Positions 1 to 11,973 of a stretch of DNA of 64,000 nucleotides are shown in pieces. This DNA is from Astropecten irregularis. Its lineage: Eukaryota; Echinodermata; Asteroidea; Paxillosida; Astropectinidae. A model generated the notes under the pieces. It made no database searches. It was not told where the DNA came from and saw only the letters and a list, made by a program, of their open reading frames with translations. Made by a program: the position numbers and the translations under genes. The stretch spans positions 18,941,046 to 19,005,045 of the forward strand of contig OZ020255.1 of assembly GCA_963971285.1 (NCBI GenBank), written 5' to 3'. Every line of letters starts with the position of its first letter. The stretch's first letter is position 1.

Positions 1-240
1 CGTCAATAGTCCGATCGCAAAGAGAGGCGGGACGGATGACATGGAGACGCTGGACTGTGCCGTCTGGGGTCGTCTGGGTTAAACCCGAGACGCTACTTCG
101 ACCCGATAGAACAGCATCGGTTTCGTAGAGGAGGGGGCCACCGTACCGGTCGTTTCCTTTGCCCCGGGGCTAGGAAGGCACGGAACGGATGTACCACCGA
201 GTGCATATAGCCGCGAGGGAAACAAGGGGAAGGATAGAGT
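1..240. other. GC-rich left edge, no gene recognised
   Basis: More GC-rich than the following 5 kb. Frame 2 is open for the first 26 codons and then stops. It could be the end of a gene lying to the left, but nothing in it is recognisable. Confidence 0.2.
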
Positions 241-639
241 AGAGGTCAGGGTACCGATTTAGGGGGAAGGTCCTATGACACGCTGTGCTTTAGGGATGTG
301 TTTAGAATCTCTGGTGAGATCGATGTAATGTTGTCAAAACAGGTTGTGAATTTACACAGGTTTAACTGCTTGTTTATCCAAAGTGTTACTAATTACTACA
401 GGAGGACAATAACTTAAAAGGGAATTAATTTTACAAGTTGTACCGGTACATTTACACATGTTCATTTGTTTTCTAAAAATGTTACCGACGTGTAATGCCA
501 CATGACAAAGGTCACAGAACAGCATTGATTGGTAAAGGTCACATAACTGCACTAACACTGTGTCTGATCAAGCATGTACATGAAATGATAAACCTGTGAA
601 AATTTGAGCTCAATCGGACATCCGAGTTACGAGAAAAAA

Positions 640-875
640 AGCGAAAACCTTATTTTTTCTTGTAAAACATAAAGAATGGTTTTGATATTACACCGACATC
701 AAAACTGTTTCCGGTCTTTGTTTTACTAATTGCTGGATACATACACCACTTCATACGGAAATATTTTAATGGTATGTTTCTACCAGCACCATTTTCATAC
801 CCTAAAAATTATACGTAAATCTGTGAGCATTTCTGTTTGGGTATGTAATACCAATCCTGTATACTGTACCTTTAA
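640..875. mobile_element. TTAA element family B, truncated copy
   Basis: Right half only, ending tgtacctttaa. Shares ggtatgtttctaccagcacc and ttatacgtaaatctgtgagc with the full copies. Confidence 0.7.
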
Positions 876-914
876 GAGAACTGTTATTCGTTTTATGACA
901 ATAGATATTGCCTA

Positions 915-933
915 CACGTGACACTGTCACGTG
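915..933. promoter_or_regulatory. Perfect 19-bp palindrome of two E-boxes
   Basis: CACGTGACA C TGTCACGTG: two CACGTG boxes as mirror arms around one base. No gene nearby. Confidence 0.4.
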
Positions 934-1680
934 ATTGTGATTGTGAGAAGAATCAGAACTGCAATCTTAACGACCGAATCAAATAATTCCGTGATGGCTA
1001 CTTTATTGATGTTGAGCATAGCTGACTGAATTCAGTGTCGCATGCGATGAGAGATATACGCGTGTCGCTATCATAATTATTATCTTGGGCGTGTAGCCAA
1101 TGTGAGAAGTCGAACTTTATGTGTGTCTGCATCATCTATATTTTACCGTGCACATGGTGCCGCCTTATGGAGACCGAGAATAAAAGATTGAATATGTCTC
1201 CACAGGGAATTTCTTAAGGTGTATAGGTCTCCACAAGGTTTTCACGAAACTGATATTTGGAATTAACTCAAAAAGAGAAATTTCCAAGGTATATACTTAT
1301 CTGTCGCAAAGAGATGTATTTTATGTAAGGGACATTCGCTAGAAATGTCAACCTAGGAAAGCGATTCTGATTCTGCACAAACAGTTAGGGCCTACACAAC
1401 TATCAATAATTTCATTATTCCAGGGACAATTTACCCCGAACTTTACCATTATTGTTTTTTTCTTGCTTAGTTACTTATAGTGCGGTTAAATCTTTCGTCA
1501 TTGCGACTGAGCCGAGAGGCATATGTCAATGTCATGGATCACTGGCAGATTGGTTTCTGTTCGTCAAAATGTCATAGTCGATCAGGGGATGACGAGGGAA
1601 ATTCTCTTCAATACAAACTGAAAACATATACTGTTGAGTCAGTGTTTAAGTTGGCTACTGGCAGTGTTAAAGCTGGCTGT

Positions 1681-2240
1681 AGTCAGTGTAAAACCTGGCT
1701 GCAGTCAGTGTAAAACCTGGTTACAGTCAGTGTAAAACCTGGATGCAGTCAGTGTAAAACCTGGCTGCAGTCAGTGTAAAACCTGGTTACAGTCAGTGTA
1801 AAACCTGGCTGCAGTCAGTGTAAAACCTGGCTGCAGTCAGTGTAAAACCTGGCTGTAGTCAGTGTAAAACCTGGTTACAGTCAGTGTAAAACCTGGTTGC
1901 AGTCAGTGTAAAACCTGGCTGCAGTCAGTGTAAAACCTGGTTACAGTCAGTGTAAAACCTGGCTGCAGTCAGTGTAAAACCTGGCTGCAGTCAGTGTAAA
2001 ACCTGGATGCAGTCAGTGTAAAACCTGGTTACAGTCAGTGTAAAACCTGGTTGCAGTCAGTGTAAAACCTGGATGCAGTCAGTGTAAAACCTGGTTACAG
2101 TCAGTGTAAAACCTGGCTGTAGTCAGTGTAAAACCTGGTTACAGTCAGTGTAAAACCTGGATGCAGTCAGTGTAAAACCTGGTTGCAGTCAGTGTAAACC
2201 TAGTCTGTAGTCAGTGTAAAACCTGGAGGAAGTCAGTTTT
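1681..2240. repeat. 22-bp minisatellite, 25 units
   Basis: The unit is AGTCAGTGTAAAACCTGG plus a variable 4-base end (CTGC, TTAC, ATGC, CTGT or TTGC), in exact 22-bp register from 1681 to 2230 and then decaying. A degenerate unit precedes it at about 1657. The variable ends follow a 7-unit (154-bp) higher-order order over most of the array. It is not coding: 22 is not a multiple of 3 and stops recur. Confidence 0.97.
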
Positions 2241-2904
2241 TAGGTATCATACATTTCATGAATGAATTCCCAGGCACTCCATGAATACCTTTCTTCAATA
2301 ATGACATGTCCAAGGCTTATCAAATTTCTGATATATTCCCTGTATTTTCAGGTTGATGTTGCCAACTATCATTTGAAATCTCGGGAAAATTTGATATTCA
2401 CTTCTGGGAGGTATAATCCAATTTGGTGAATTTATAAACCCAGAAACCTACTTCCCTTAGAGCTCATCTCTTCTGTCATTCAATGATATGTCTAGAATCA
2501 CATCCTCCCCAAACATCTGCAAGTCATAACGGGAATGCAGAGTCTTTTCTGAATGATAACTCATGGAGGAAACTTGGCGTTTAATGTGGCACCAGGGACG
2601 GTGATTTCTGTGTCCAAATATGCGAGCAGCTGATATCGCTAAGGTCAGCATAGAAAAATGAATTGCCTGCACAACATGAGTAACACATTGGCATAATTCA
2701 AACTAGATATCTATGTCTGTTGGAAACAGAACATAAGACTTTTCCAAATATGATATAATACTTCATAACATATGCCACTTCTCTTTGGTTGAGATCTTGT
2801 GTTTCAAAAGTGGTGACCATATCTCGATGTATACAACTAATGTGTAACACATTGGGATGTATAGGGTTCCTACACATTGAAGTTTATGCTCCTTTAAGCG
2901 CTAT

Positions 2905-2950
2905 CACGTGACATATGATGACGTCATTTGACGTCATATGTCAGATGACA
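2905..2950. promoter_or_regulatory. E-box plus two CRE palindromes
   Basis: CACGTG at 2905, TGACGTCA at 2919 and again at 2929, inside a larger imperfect palindrome (tgacatatga...tcatatgtca). The sites match CREB/ATF and bHLH consensus sequences. No nearby gene was identified, so function is open. Confidence 0.4.
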
Positions 2951-3952
2951 CAATTCAAATGAATGACTGATAATTCCTTTCTCGAGTCTGTGTGTAGGTG
3001 AGGTTTGTATTACCTCTCAGGTGCACACACTTCAAATCTGATATTACATGATGAGAAAACTCTACACAGAGAGTTTCATTTCCTGTACTTTGTTTACTAT
3101 ACACAGACATTTTCCATATTCTAAATTGCTGGTTGGTTTTTCCGTCATTCCGTTCTTCGAAAGGAAATGTCATTTTTCTCAAAGATGTTTTTAAGCCGAT
3201 GGGGAACTAGAACATATGTGAATACTAATCAGTATAACAGCACACAAATATGAAAAAACCCACAAAACCATTAAATTTCGTCTTTTTCAAATGTTAAATG
3301 TTTCACAGCGAAATGTCAGTTGGCGACTATAACGTCTGTCTGTTTGTCCCAATGTACTAGTATTCGATTGCAACCCGTATGATATATTTATGTAATCGCA
3401 TGATTGCCAGGTGCATTAACAGTGATATATAAAGAATAACCAGCATGACTTCTCACATACCAATTTTCTAATTAGACGAATCCACCGTACAGTGGGCAAA
3501 GACCTTTGTCAATCTTTAATGTTGTCGTTATGTAGAGAGGTATTAAGGGGAATATTTCAGCGTGGTATTATGATAGCTATCGGTGGGATGAGAGAAGGAG
3601 ATTGAATCTTAAGATGTGTCGACAGGTGTAATACATCTTCGTTGGTCTGATGATCTAAATCTGTGTCGCCAGTTCTTATACCTCATGATGTATGATGTCT
3701 ATTAGCGGAGCTATAGTCTGTGATGACTAGCAAAAAGATTTGTCTTGGGAATTTGATAAAGCAGTCATGCTCTATCTACGAAACCTCCCATTGATAGGTT
3801 TTGGCCAAAACATAAGAAACTTCTAGCTTTTTCACACAGTTATCAAATCACAATTAAACTATATACGAGAATGACACATTTCACGGTATACTAGCATAGA
3901 CAATCAAATTTAAAGGAACAATTCACTGATGCACGATTTTGTTTGCCTCAAT

Positions 3953-4095
3953 GGGAGACTTTGGAACTGATAGTTGATAGCGCACGCGTATGCACGCGCA
4001 CTACTACGCGCGCATGCTCACAATTGCGCACGCATGCTCAGAGATAGCAAAAAGAGACTTCAGTCTGCTGCCGCCAATGTCTCAAAAGTATTCCA
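3953..4095. mobile_element. Family C repeat, copy 1
   Basis: ggagactttggaactgata, an alternating CACGCGCATGC centre, then gatagcaaaaagagacttca and ctcaaaagt. The ends AGACTTT and AAAAGT are short inverted repeats. Confidence 0.7.
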
Positions 4096-4103
4096 TTGGA
4101 TCA

Positions 4104-4227
4104 GGAGTCGATTTGACCAAACTCATCGTAACTTACTATCAATCGTAGGACTTATGATGCATTGCAGCCCTACGAAGGATCGTAACTCAAGTTACGATTG
4201 ATCGTAGGGCTTCATGAAATCGTCCCC
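4104..4227. mobile_element. TCGATTT foldback element (family A), copy 1
   Basis: Terminal gtcgatttgaccaaactcat and gggcttcatgaaatcgtccc with the internal cttatgatgcattgcagccc of the family. It directly follows a family C element. Confidence 0.8.
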
Positions 4228-4806
4228 AATATTGATTTTTGAAGACGGTATATCCTATAAAACTTGTGCATTTTTCCGGAAACAATGCTTATCGCACACA
4301 GAATTAGAGAAATTTGTATTCCTAAGTGAAAGGCTATTGAAACCTTGTACACTACGTATGAGTTTAAAACATGGAAATTATTACGAATTGGAAAGTGATA
4401 TCCTTACTGACCGTACCAAGCATAATGCCAGGACATGATGGCGAACTCTAACTGAACTTCATAGCCACAGGAGAGGATCCATACAGGTAATATTATCATA
4501 AGGATTCTATACTGCTTACATAAGAAACGACAAGCAAACACAGGGAGGTTATGAACGTGTGGGTACAGGTAAAAATATGTTTACCTAAGAACAGAACATA
4601 TAATGTAAGAGCTGACCGCTATCTCAGATATGATTAATTTCAGACCAATTCAAATCTTAATAAAGCTGAGTTTGTTCTGTATTTTATAGAACCCGGAAAC
4701 GCGTGGCACGATTTTGGCAATGGCTGTGTAAATTGACAAGACCAGATATTGACAAAATGTATTGATATAGGCCTATGACAAATATTTGCAGTAATCGCAG
4801 GCCCGT

Positions 4807-5164
4807 TAAAGGTACCTTCATACTTTTTTTGCCAAGAAAATGCAGATTCATGTGCAAAAATATGAAGATGGATACAGTAACAGTCATCTGTGAAATGTTC
4901 ACTCCCATACGAGGCCCACTTTTTGAGAAAACGGTGAAAAACGCTCTCACTATTTTGAAATCTATTCACAGGAGTTTTGATCTCACTTAGATCAAAACTA
5001 TTTTTTGGTGTTTGGTTTTACTCTTTTCTGGATAAATACAGCATTTAAGGCAGGCAAACTATTAAACGGTATGTTTCTACCACCACCATCCTACTTTGTA
5101 AGTTATAGGTAAATCTGTGAAGATTTCTGTTTCGGTATGCTACAAAAGTATGACTGTACCTTTA
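4807..5164. mobile_element. TTAA element family B, full copy
   Basis: Bounded by ttaaaggtacc and gtacctttaa. The TTAA at each end fits piggyBac-type target duplication. No transposase is visible, so it is non-autonomous. Confidence 0.8.
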
Positions 5165-5564
5165 ACCATGTTAGATTTTTTTTAAAGAAAATAAATCGAA
5201 AGAATATCGCCGAATTACAATCTTGGCTCTGCTGTAGGATGGAAAACCGAGAAGCAAAGACATTTTGGGACCTTGGGAATTTTATTCTAAAAACAGGGAA
5301 AATGTCGCACAGGACCATCCTAATGGTTTTTCCAGATATTTATTCAGTTATTTTCAGAATGTTTTGCGGTTATTAAATTACGAAAGTAAAATTACAGCAA
5401 GAGTGGTGATGTAGAGATCTTGTCCCCAAATCTCCACCGATACATCTCACTAGGGGGGCTAGAGTGCTCTAGAATTAATACAATTCAAGAAAATCAAATT
5501 TCATGATTAGTTCTTTCTAAAGGGGGACTAGGGGGCTTTGAGCCCCCAAAATTGTGTCTTGCTT

Positions 5565-5587
5565 CCCCCCCCCCCCCAAAAAAAAAA
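5565..5587. repeat. C13A10 homopolymer junction
   Basis: Thirteen C followed by ten A, close to several copies of tctagccccc (5450-5810). Confidence 0.9.
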
Positions 5588-6592
5588 TGCAACTGAAAAC
5601 ATTAAATGCTGAATAACGCTGGATCTTTTCAGTTATTACGCGCCGATTACATGAACAACGTGTTGTGTAGGAATTACAAATGCATGCTTTTTTACTCCTA
5701 ATAAGACATAACAGAAGCGAATGTAGAAGAAGGGTCTAGTCTAGCCCACCACGGTGGCTCTTCTAGCCCCCAAAGAAATTCATGGCTCTTCTAGCCCCCC
5801 GAAAAAATACTGGCTCTAGAACCGCGCCTGCCCACATAACAAAAAAAGAAAAGAAAAAGAATGAACTCGTGCAAGTTCCAGCGAAGTGTTATGAGGTAAT
5901 ATTCGCATTCACAGACATACCCCAGGAATCGGAGTTCAGAGAAGAAGCCCCGGTCCTTCCCGCCAAAAAATCATTAAAACATTGAAAATTATTCAAGGCG
6001 CAATGTCGGTCTGGCACCGGGGGTTTCCGTAACTACTTAGGGCTTATGGCCGGACTCTAAAGCTGACATCCGGTTCGTCGGCAGAGGGCGTGCCAGGGCA
6101 TACGTTCATGGCGTGATAGAGACTAACGCTTGAGGCCAACGATTACGTTTCATGCCCGCAGAGCGACTGGCATCGGAGTTAATAGCCAGCCTACATATAT
6201 AACCTTTACCTTCAGTGAACCTGGGACATACTCAGGGATAAATCTAGACGGGCAAACATCTTCCAGTGAGGCAAGGAGGGAAACTTCCTCATCGGAGTGT
6301 AAAAGTTTACAAAAATAGCCGTGCTTATGTCGCCTTGAAGAAAGTTCAAGCGATGTGAAGGTTTCCTGAATATGTTCTGAATGAAGAACGAAACATAGAA
6401 ACCCAATGGCTTCCCTTAGTCTTTTGGAGTATGTAAACTATTGAGTTAAATAGGGCCTACTATTAAAGAAGGCCTACTATATCTACTTTGAAGCAGGTCA
6501 CTTCTACATTCAACACGAAAATATACGACGAATATAAATATTAGAAGCTAGTTGCTTAAGTAGTAATTAGTAGACAAAATGAAAAGGCTGAA

Positions 6593-7237
6593 GTGATGGA
6601 AACGATAAGTTCAGATCTCACATCTTCCCAAATGAACACACGCACATCTTCCCAAATGAAAACACTGCGTTACTATGGGCCTCGTCTGTGGAATGAACTG
6701 GATCAAGCTATAAAGTCCCAGTCCTCTGTAGGCCGATTTAAACAAAGCTACAAGAAGTTGCTGTTGTCTCAGTATGTAATTTAGTTTGTGTTTTCTATTC
6801 TTTTCTCGCAGTTATAAGAGCTTCCTCAATTACGCATTGTTTATTTGTTTATATTCAGTCATTATTATTATGATTTATTTTATTCATCTTTCGTGCTCTC
6901 TCTTGTTTAATTTAACCATGATAATGTACCGTTTAAAAGTTGTGTTTAGCTTGTATATTATTTGTTTATTTATTCGTTTGTTTGTGTTTGTTTTTTGTTA
7001 TCTTGCTGTTCTCTTGTGTCTGTCTGTTCCAGTGTTCCAGTCTATTATGTGTCTTCATTACTTGTTAGTGTTTCCTGTATTGTATTGTATCACTATGTTT
7101 ATAGGCATGTATTTATAAGCTTCGGCTTTTTGTCACCATGCCTCCATCTATAAATTCATTTTCTTTACTGTTATACTGCTCATTGTATTGATTATAGATG
7201 GAAATAAATGTCATTGAATTGAAATTGAAATTGAAAA
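6593..7237 (+). mobile_element. LINE (non-LTR retrotransposon) 3' end fragment
   Basis: The frame 6593-6784 encodes SQMKTLRYYGPRLWNELDQA and then FKQSYKKLLLSQY before the stop. This is the typical C-terminus after the reverse transcriptase of Jockey/CR1-type elements (R.YGP.LWN.L...FK..LK..L). About 420 bp of 3' UTR follow, ending gaaataaatgtcattgaattg and a short ATTGAA-type repeat, a usual LINE tail. An internal duplication of acatcttcccaaatgaa lies at 6617-6662. Nothing further upstream of the ORF was recognised, so the copy is 5'-truncated. The ORF 6786-7118 in the UTR is low complexity and not coding. Confidence 0.7.
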
Positions 7238-8006
7238 TCTCTAGTGCGACTCGGCATGTTGTCCGATTCGGATACCTCCAAACGATTTTTTAAATATTAT
7301 GTAGCTCCAAAAAGCTTTAACAGTTCAATTAAGTTCCCGTGAAACAAAACAAGGAAAAAAAATTGAAGGAAAGAAAAGAGCTAGAGGACGGCGGAGACTC
7401 ACTTTCATTTCAAGTCTCAGCCGCTGAATGAAGATCAGTGAAATTGAAATAATAAGAACAGCAAAGGATATGAGATTATGGAGATCCATGGCCGCCAACG
7501 TTCTAGAAGAACAAGGCACTCAACAAGAAGAGAGGAAAAATTAACCAACAAATTAATAAACAGGAAAATAAACTAACAGTGTTCCTTTCAACTTGGTCAA
7601 GGGTAATGCGCCTTTACCTAAATAATTGCCAATTTATTTATGTTACTCCCAGTTTATTGTTTAAGAAAACGCGTGTGGGTATCACATAGCTGTTATGAGC
7701 ATCTAGCTACCTGCTGGAGTAGTATTAATCTAACGACTGGCAGTGTGTACCACAGTGTCAGCGCTTCAAGGTAATCATAGCACTTACACACAGAGGTCTC
7801 TTTTAGGTAGGAGAAATTGCTGATAAATCAAAATGAATCGGGCATCATTCAGGATGGAATTGGTGATCGGTCACGATGGGAATTGGTGCTCAATCAAGGG
7901 GAACTTGAAGGGGACCGACCTTTTTGCTTTGGTTCAACCGCGAGCTGCATCATCGCTATGATGAGATAGTGGTAATTCTGCTGTACTAAATATGGAGGGA
8001 GATGGA

Positions 8007-8371
8007 TGATGATTGGTGCCGTGGCCTAGTGGTCTGGCGTGTCGAACTCAAGATCTTGTGTTCAATCTACAGATTGTGGGTTCGAATCCAGCCATGTGCT
8101 AGTGGTGCTTGCGTTCTTGGGCAAGACGCTTTGTCACATATTGCTCCTCTTCACCAAGGTGTAAATGGGTAACTGCAAGGGTAGAGATGGCTTTGTGGTT
8201 TGACTAGCTTTAATGCGCTTTAAAGTAGCCGGGGCTGTTTACTCCCCAGGGAGTTGAGATGGTTTCAGGAATGTAAATTATGGCCCGATGACCAGGGATA
8301 ATAACATATAAAGCGCATAGAGAATCTTTGATTATTATGCGCTATATACGTAGATATTATTATTATTATTA
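8007..8371 (+). mobile_element. tRNA-headed SINE, apparently complete
   Basis: The head has an A box (tggcctagtggtctgg) and a B box (gggttcgaatcc, about 8078-8090). It is followed by a body with cttgggcaagacgctttgtc and caccaaggtgtaaatgggta, a central block often seen in deuterostome tRNA-SINEs. The 3' part (gccggggctgtttactcccc, aaagcgcatagag) ends in an ATT repeat. Confidence 0.75.
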
Positions 8372-11300
8372 TGTGGTCGTATACAAAGATAGGCATGAGT
8401 CCGGTTCTACCAGTGAGGATTAACCACGGTCATACCTACATGGTGTGCTTCTGCTCTACTCCCACATGACGGAACGCGCCCCTGCGCCTATGGCCCAAGA
8501 AACACATTCACGCCGTCACCCTTCTATAATTATACCAACTGAGTAAGACATCACCGTACGTAAATAAAAGACCCTTCATCTACAGTGAAGAACGTGGGAG
8601 GGGATTTATTCCTCTACCGAGTCACCATCCTCCTATCCGTAAATAGCTGTGAGGGGTGTTGATTCTGCCGAGGATTTCAAGTCCTGTTGACAAAAATGAA
8701 TATAGTTATACCAAGACGCTTCTACGATGACGTATACAGGATATAATCATGGGGGTTGGTCTAGCAGGATTTATTAACCTTTCCGGATTATTATGCCCAA
8801 CCATCTTGATGTTTACATTTGCCGGACAGGCTCTTGGCATTAATATCAATCGAATACAACAAGGACCTTGCTCTATGGTATAATTGTATCTTATCCAAAC
8901 ATCAATGGGTGTGGAGTACTTATATAGGGAGGGTTATACGTTGTCAGTAGACTATGTAAGTGAAACAAGGGAGACTGAACCCAACATTAAGGCATAAAGG
9001 GATGTTTAAGGAGCAGGTGTTGAAGATGAGACTTTAACGTCAAGTAATAACACCGAAAACGCAAGTGAAAGAATGTTCCTTGCTCCTAAGTGCCGATGCT
9101 TTACCAGTTGAATAAATTGATCCAGTTCGTTCCCAGATGGCACGTTCAGCTTGACTTTATCTTCTCTGTGTGTATTTTTTTCTTGCGGAAATCGATTTCG
9201 TAAAGGCTCAAGCTGAAGGATATTTTTGAAAACGGAACCAGTTCTGTCATTAGGCAGATGAGCGGTCAAGAAAAAAATTTCATTCCATTTCGGGACTTTG
9301 GTTACGGTCCTGCTATTCAAGACAGACGCTAAAGACGGGTAGGATTCAGCCCAGCATATTGCCAGCTTGCTCCTGAATTGATTAGGATAAAGTGCAATTC
9401 AGACGAAATCCATCCGTGGAGATTTCACAAACACCGACCCCCCTAGCTTCCAAAAAAAGCGGCAGTCGTTGGGAAGACAGAAACTCTTTTCAATTTAGGA
9501 GTGATAGTGTAATGCGACACTGCTCTGGTTGCTACATGCTCGTCCATTCAGTTTTTGTAGCCGTCTTCTTATAGGAAGTGTCTCCGACCAAGGGGAACGA
9601 CTTGCAACGAAATAGAGAAGTCACGGAGCAGGAACTTCAACTCTGTCGGACAATGGGACATGTGCCCCGAACTCGGTATGGATACACCCCCAAGAGAGGA
9701 CGGTATAGGTGAGGTACAGTCCCCGGGTACATTCGAGGAAGTATTGGTTCCCGTGGCGAACGTGACGGCAACAGGCAAACGGAACGACTTTCAAAGACCT
9801 AAAGGAGAGTATTGCAAAGTTCAATCATCCCCGCAAAGTTTCTCCATGTAAACCAATGTAATATAAACCAACATTGTCGAAATTGATCAGTATCTTCTTG
9901 AAATCAGGCACCCTTAAAGGTAAAATGGGACATACAAAACAATGCGTTTTGCCCCTTGCTCTAAAAAGACAGACATCGTTTCTTTGAAGTATTTCTAAAT
10001 ACTAAGCAAGGTAAGTTTGACCTCTGAATTGTGATATTCTCAGATGAATCTAGTGGGCTTCTCTATTTTTTTTTCCCAAGGAAATATTGGATGTATTGTT
10101 AGACCCTCTCTGACTGAATTCCTCACGGAATTGGTATTTTCCAGTAGGGTACGTTTCTAGACTCCTATATTCATATCTGCTCTCCGGCCACACAGTCTTA
10201 CCATGCATTACTTGTTGACGACTTATTGTGCTTGGATGTAATTAGTGTAATGGGAAGCCGGTGTAATTTCCCCTTAGATCAGCCAGGGTGAAAAATACTG
10301 AGGGGGGAAGAATTCAACCCCGATTGCCCGGCCTGTGATCTTTCGGCTGAGCACGGCTTAGGAACAAGTCGTGCGAACCAATTTCCTCCAGCGCTCCGTA
10401 TAGTGCAGTTAATTATAGCTATTAGCTTAATATGGACGCACTGTGGAAGCTGGCTGTGTGAGATCGATCGAGACGTAGTCAGGCGAAGAACGGGAGGAGA
10501 ATTGAATACTTGCCGCGTTCACGGGACATCTGCAATCAGAAAATGACCACCAGGAACGACCCCCGTATCCAAGTAATAGGCGAACTTACACGGTATTACA
10601 TGCGGATTGCACCCACTAAGCTCTACGTCCAGTTTGTTGTGTTATACGTCTCACTTCACATTACCAGGTCAAAGAGCTCATTATATATGCGCATATTCAT
10701 GATGATAAGCGCCTTACCAGAGGTCATATAATACCACAAGGCGAGCTGTCTTGTGAACAAGCTGGTAGAACAATGAAGTGTTGACGTCACAATTTGATCG
10801 ATTTGCAATTTGCTAATGGGACGCCGGCTTCCCAGGCTGTGATTTGATATGCAAATGACATAGTCGAAGGTTACACTGACTGCGATTTATTAAGCAAACT
10901 ACCGGAGACAAAACATCTGCTCATTTGACATTTGGTGTATCTCTGACATTTTGGTGCCACTTCAAGTTAACTATTCCCCAATCGCATAGGGCCGCAAAGT
11001 AGAGTCTTGCTCGCGGTCCAAGTCTACAATTTCATCGCGGGAGATTGCATGCGTTCTAGTATTTCACTTAAGATTCCCGAGCAATTTTGGGTAAATCCTG
11101 AGCTTTATTGTCGTATATAGTTTTGCCTTCTTAGATATTATACAACAGATAGAACCCAATTCTGTCAACTATGGTCAACATGACAAACAGCACTAATGGT
11201 AAAAAATGAAACAATATGAGAAAAGCACAAATTAGTGCAGGAACACGGAAATAAACATATGTTGGAGTCTAAAGGAAGTAAATGAAATCTTTTAGGGATA

Positions 11301-11841
11301 CCGAGGGGTACGTTCAGACAGCGTTTTAAATTCAGATCTAAATCTACCCATCTTGGGTAAAAAAGTTAGTGTACGAACTAGCTGGCCGATCCAGACAAAA
11401 TGCTTCACTGTGAATTCGCAAAGACTTCTCTTTAAAACTAATGGAGTATCGCTAATGGCATCTCAATGCAGCACACTGATGATGTCACCCACTGTCTCTA
11501 TTGTATATTGAGTGTTGTTGGAAAGTCTGCCTTTAAATGCGAAGGAAAACAGCTCGAGTGAACCAATAATAACACTGTTGTTAATCTAAGGGCAATGTTC
11601 CCAAGTACCAACAGATTTTGGCGCCACCGGTAGGTTATTTTCAAAGCGCGGGATGAGGCGGTGCTATATCTGTCCATATAAATCTAATGGTATATGAATG
11701 AAGTGACGATCATTTAATATAAGAAGGCCTCTGGGTAAACCACGGCCCAAGTATAAGGGTGACATAGCTAGATTTATCGTTCCAGGTCAGTATGAAATTG
11801 AAATAACACAAATGCGTAATCTGTGAACAGTAAAATAGCCT
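8372..11841. other. No gene recognised
   Basis: Short open frames on both strands at 9006-9851 overlap each other and show no domain, codon pattern or splice context that I trust. This stretch is somewhat more GC-rich. Confidence 0.5.
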
Positions 11842-11973
11842 GGGGTCGATTTTATGAAGCCCTACGATTGATCGTAAGTCGAGTTACGAAGGGTAACCCA
11901 TCGTAACCTATTACTTCTACGTAGGGTGCAATGCATCACAAGTCATACGATGAGTTAAGTGAAATCGACCCCT
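11842..11973. mobile_element. TCGATTT foldback element (family A), copy 2
   Basis: Starts ggggtcgattttatgaagcc and ends gtgaaatcgacccc, so the ends are inverted repeats. Internal tacgattgatcgtaagtcga. Confidence 0.85.

Noticed and set aside
1480..1713. 77-codon ORF running into the 22-bp minisatellite
   Set aside because: Ends inside the repeat; no domain and no splice context.
1681..2240. CRISPR-like array
   Set aside because: Head-to-tail 22-bp repeats without spacers in an animal genome; a minisatellite.
6786..7153. Hydrophobic ORFs of 110 and 63 codons
   Set aside because: T-rich 3' UTR of a LINE; the Phe/Leu/Val richness reflects base composition.
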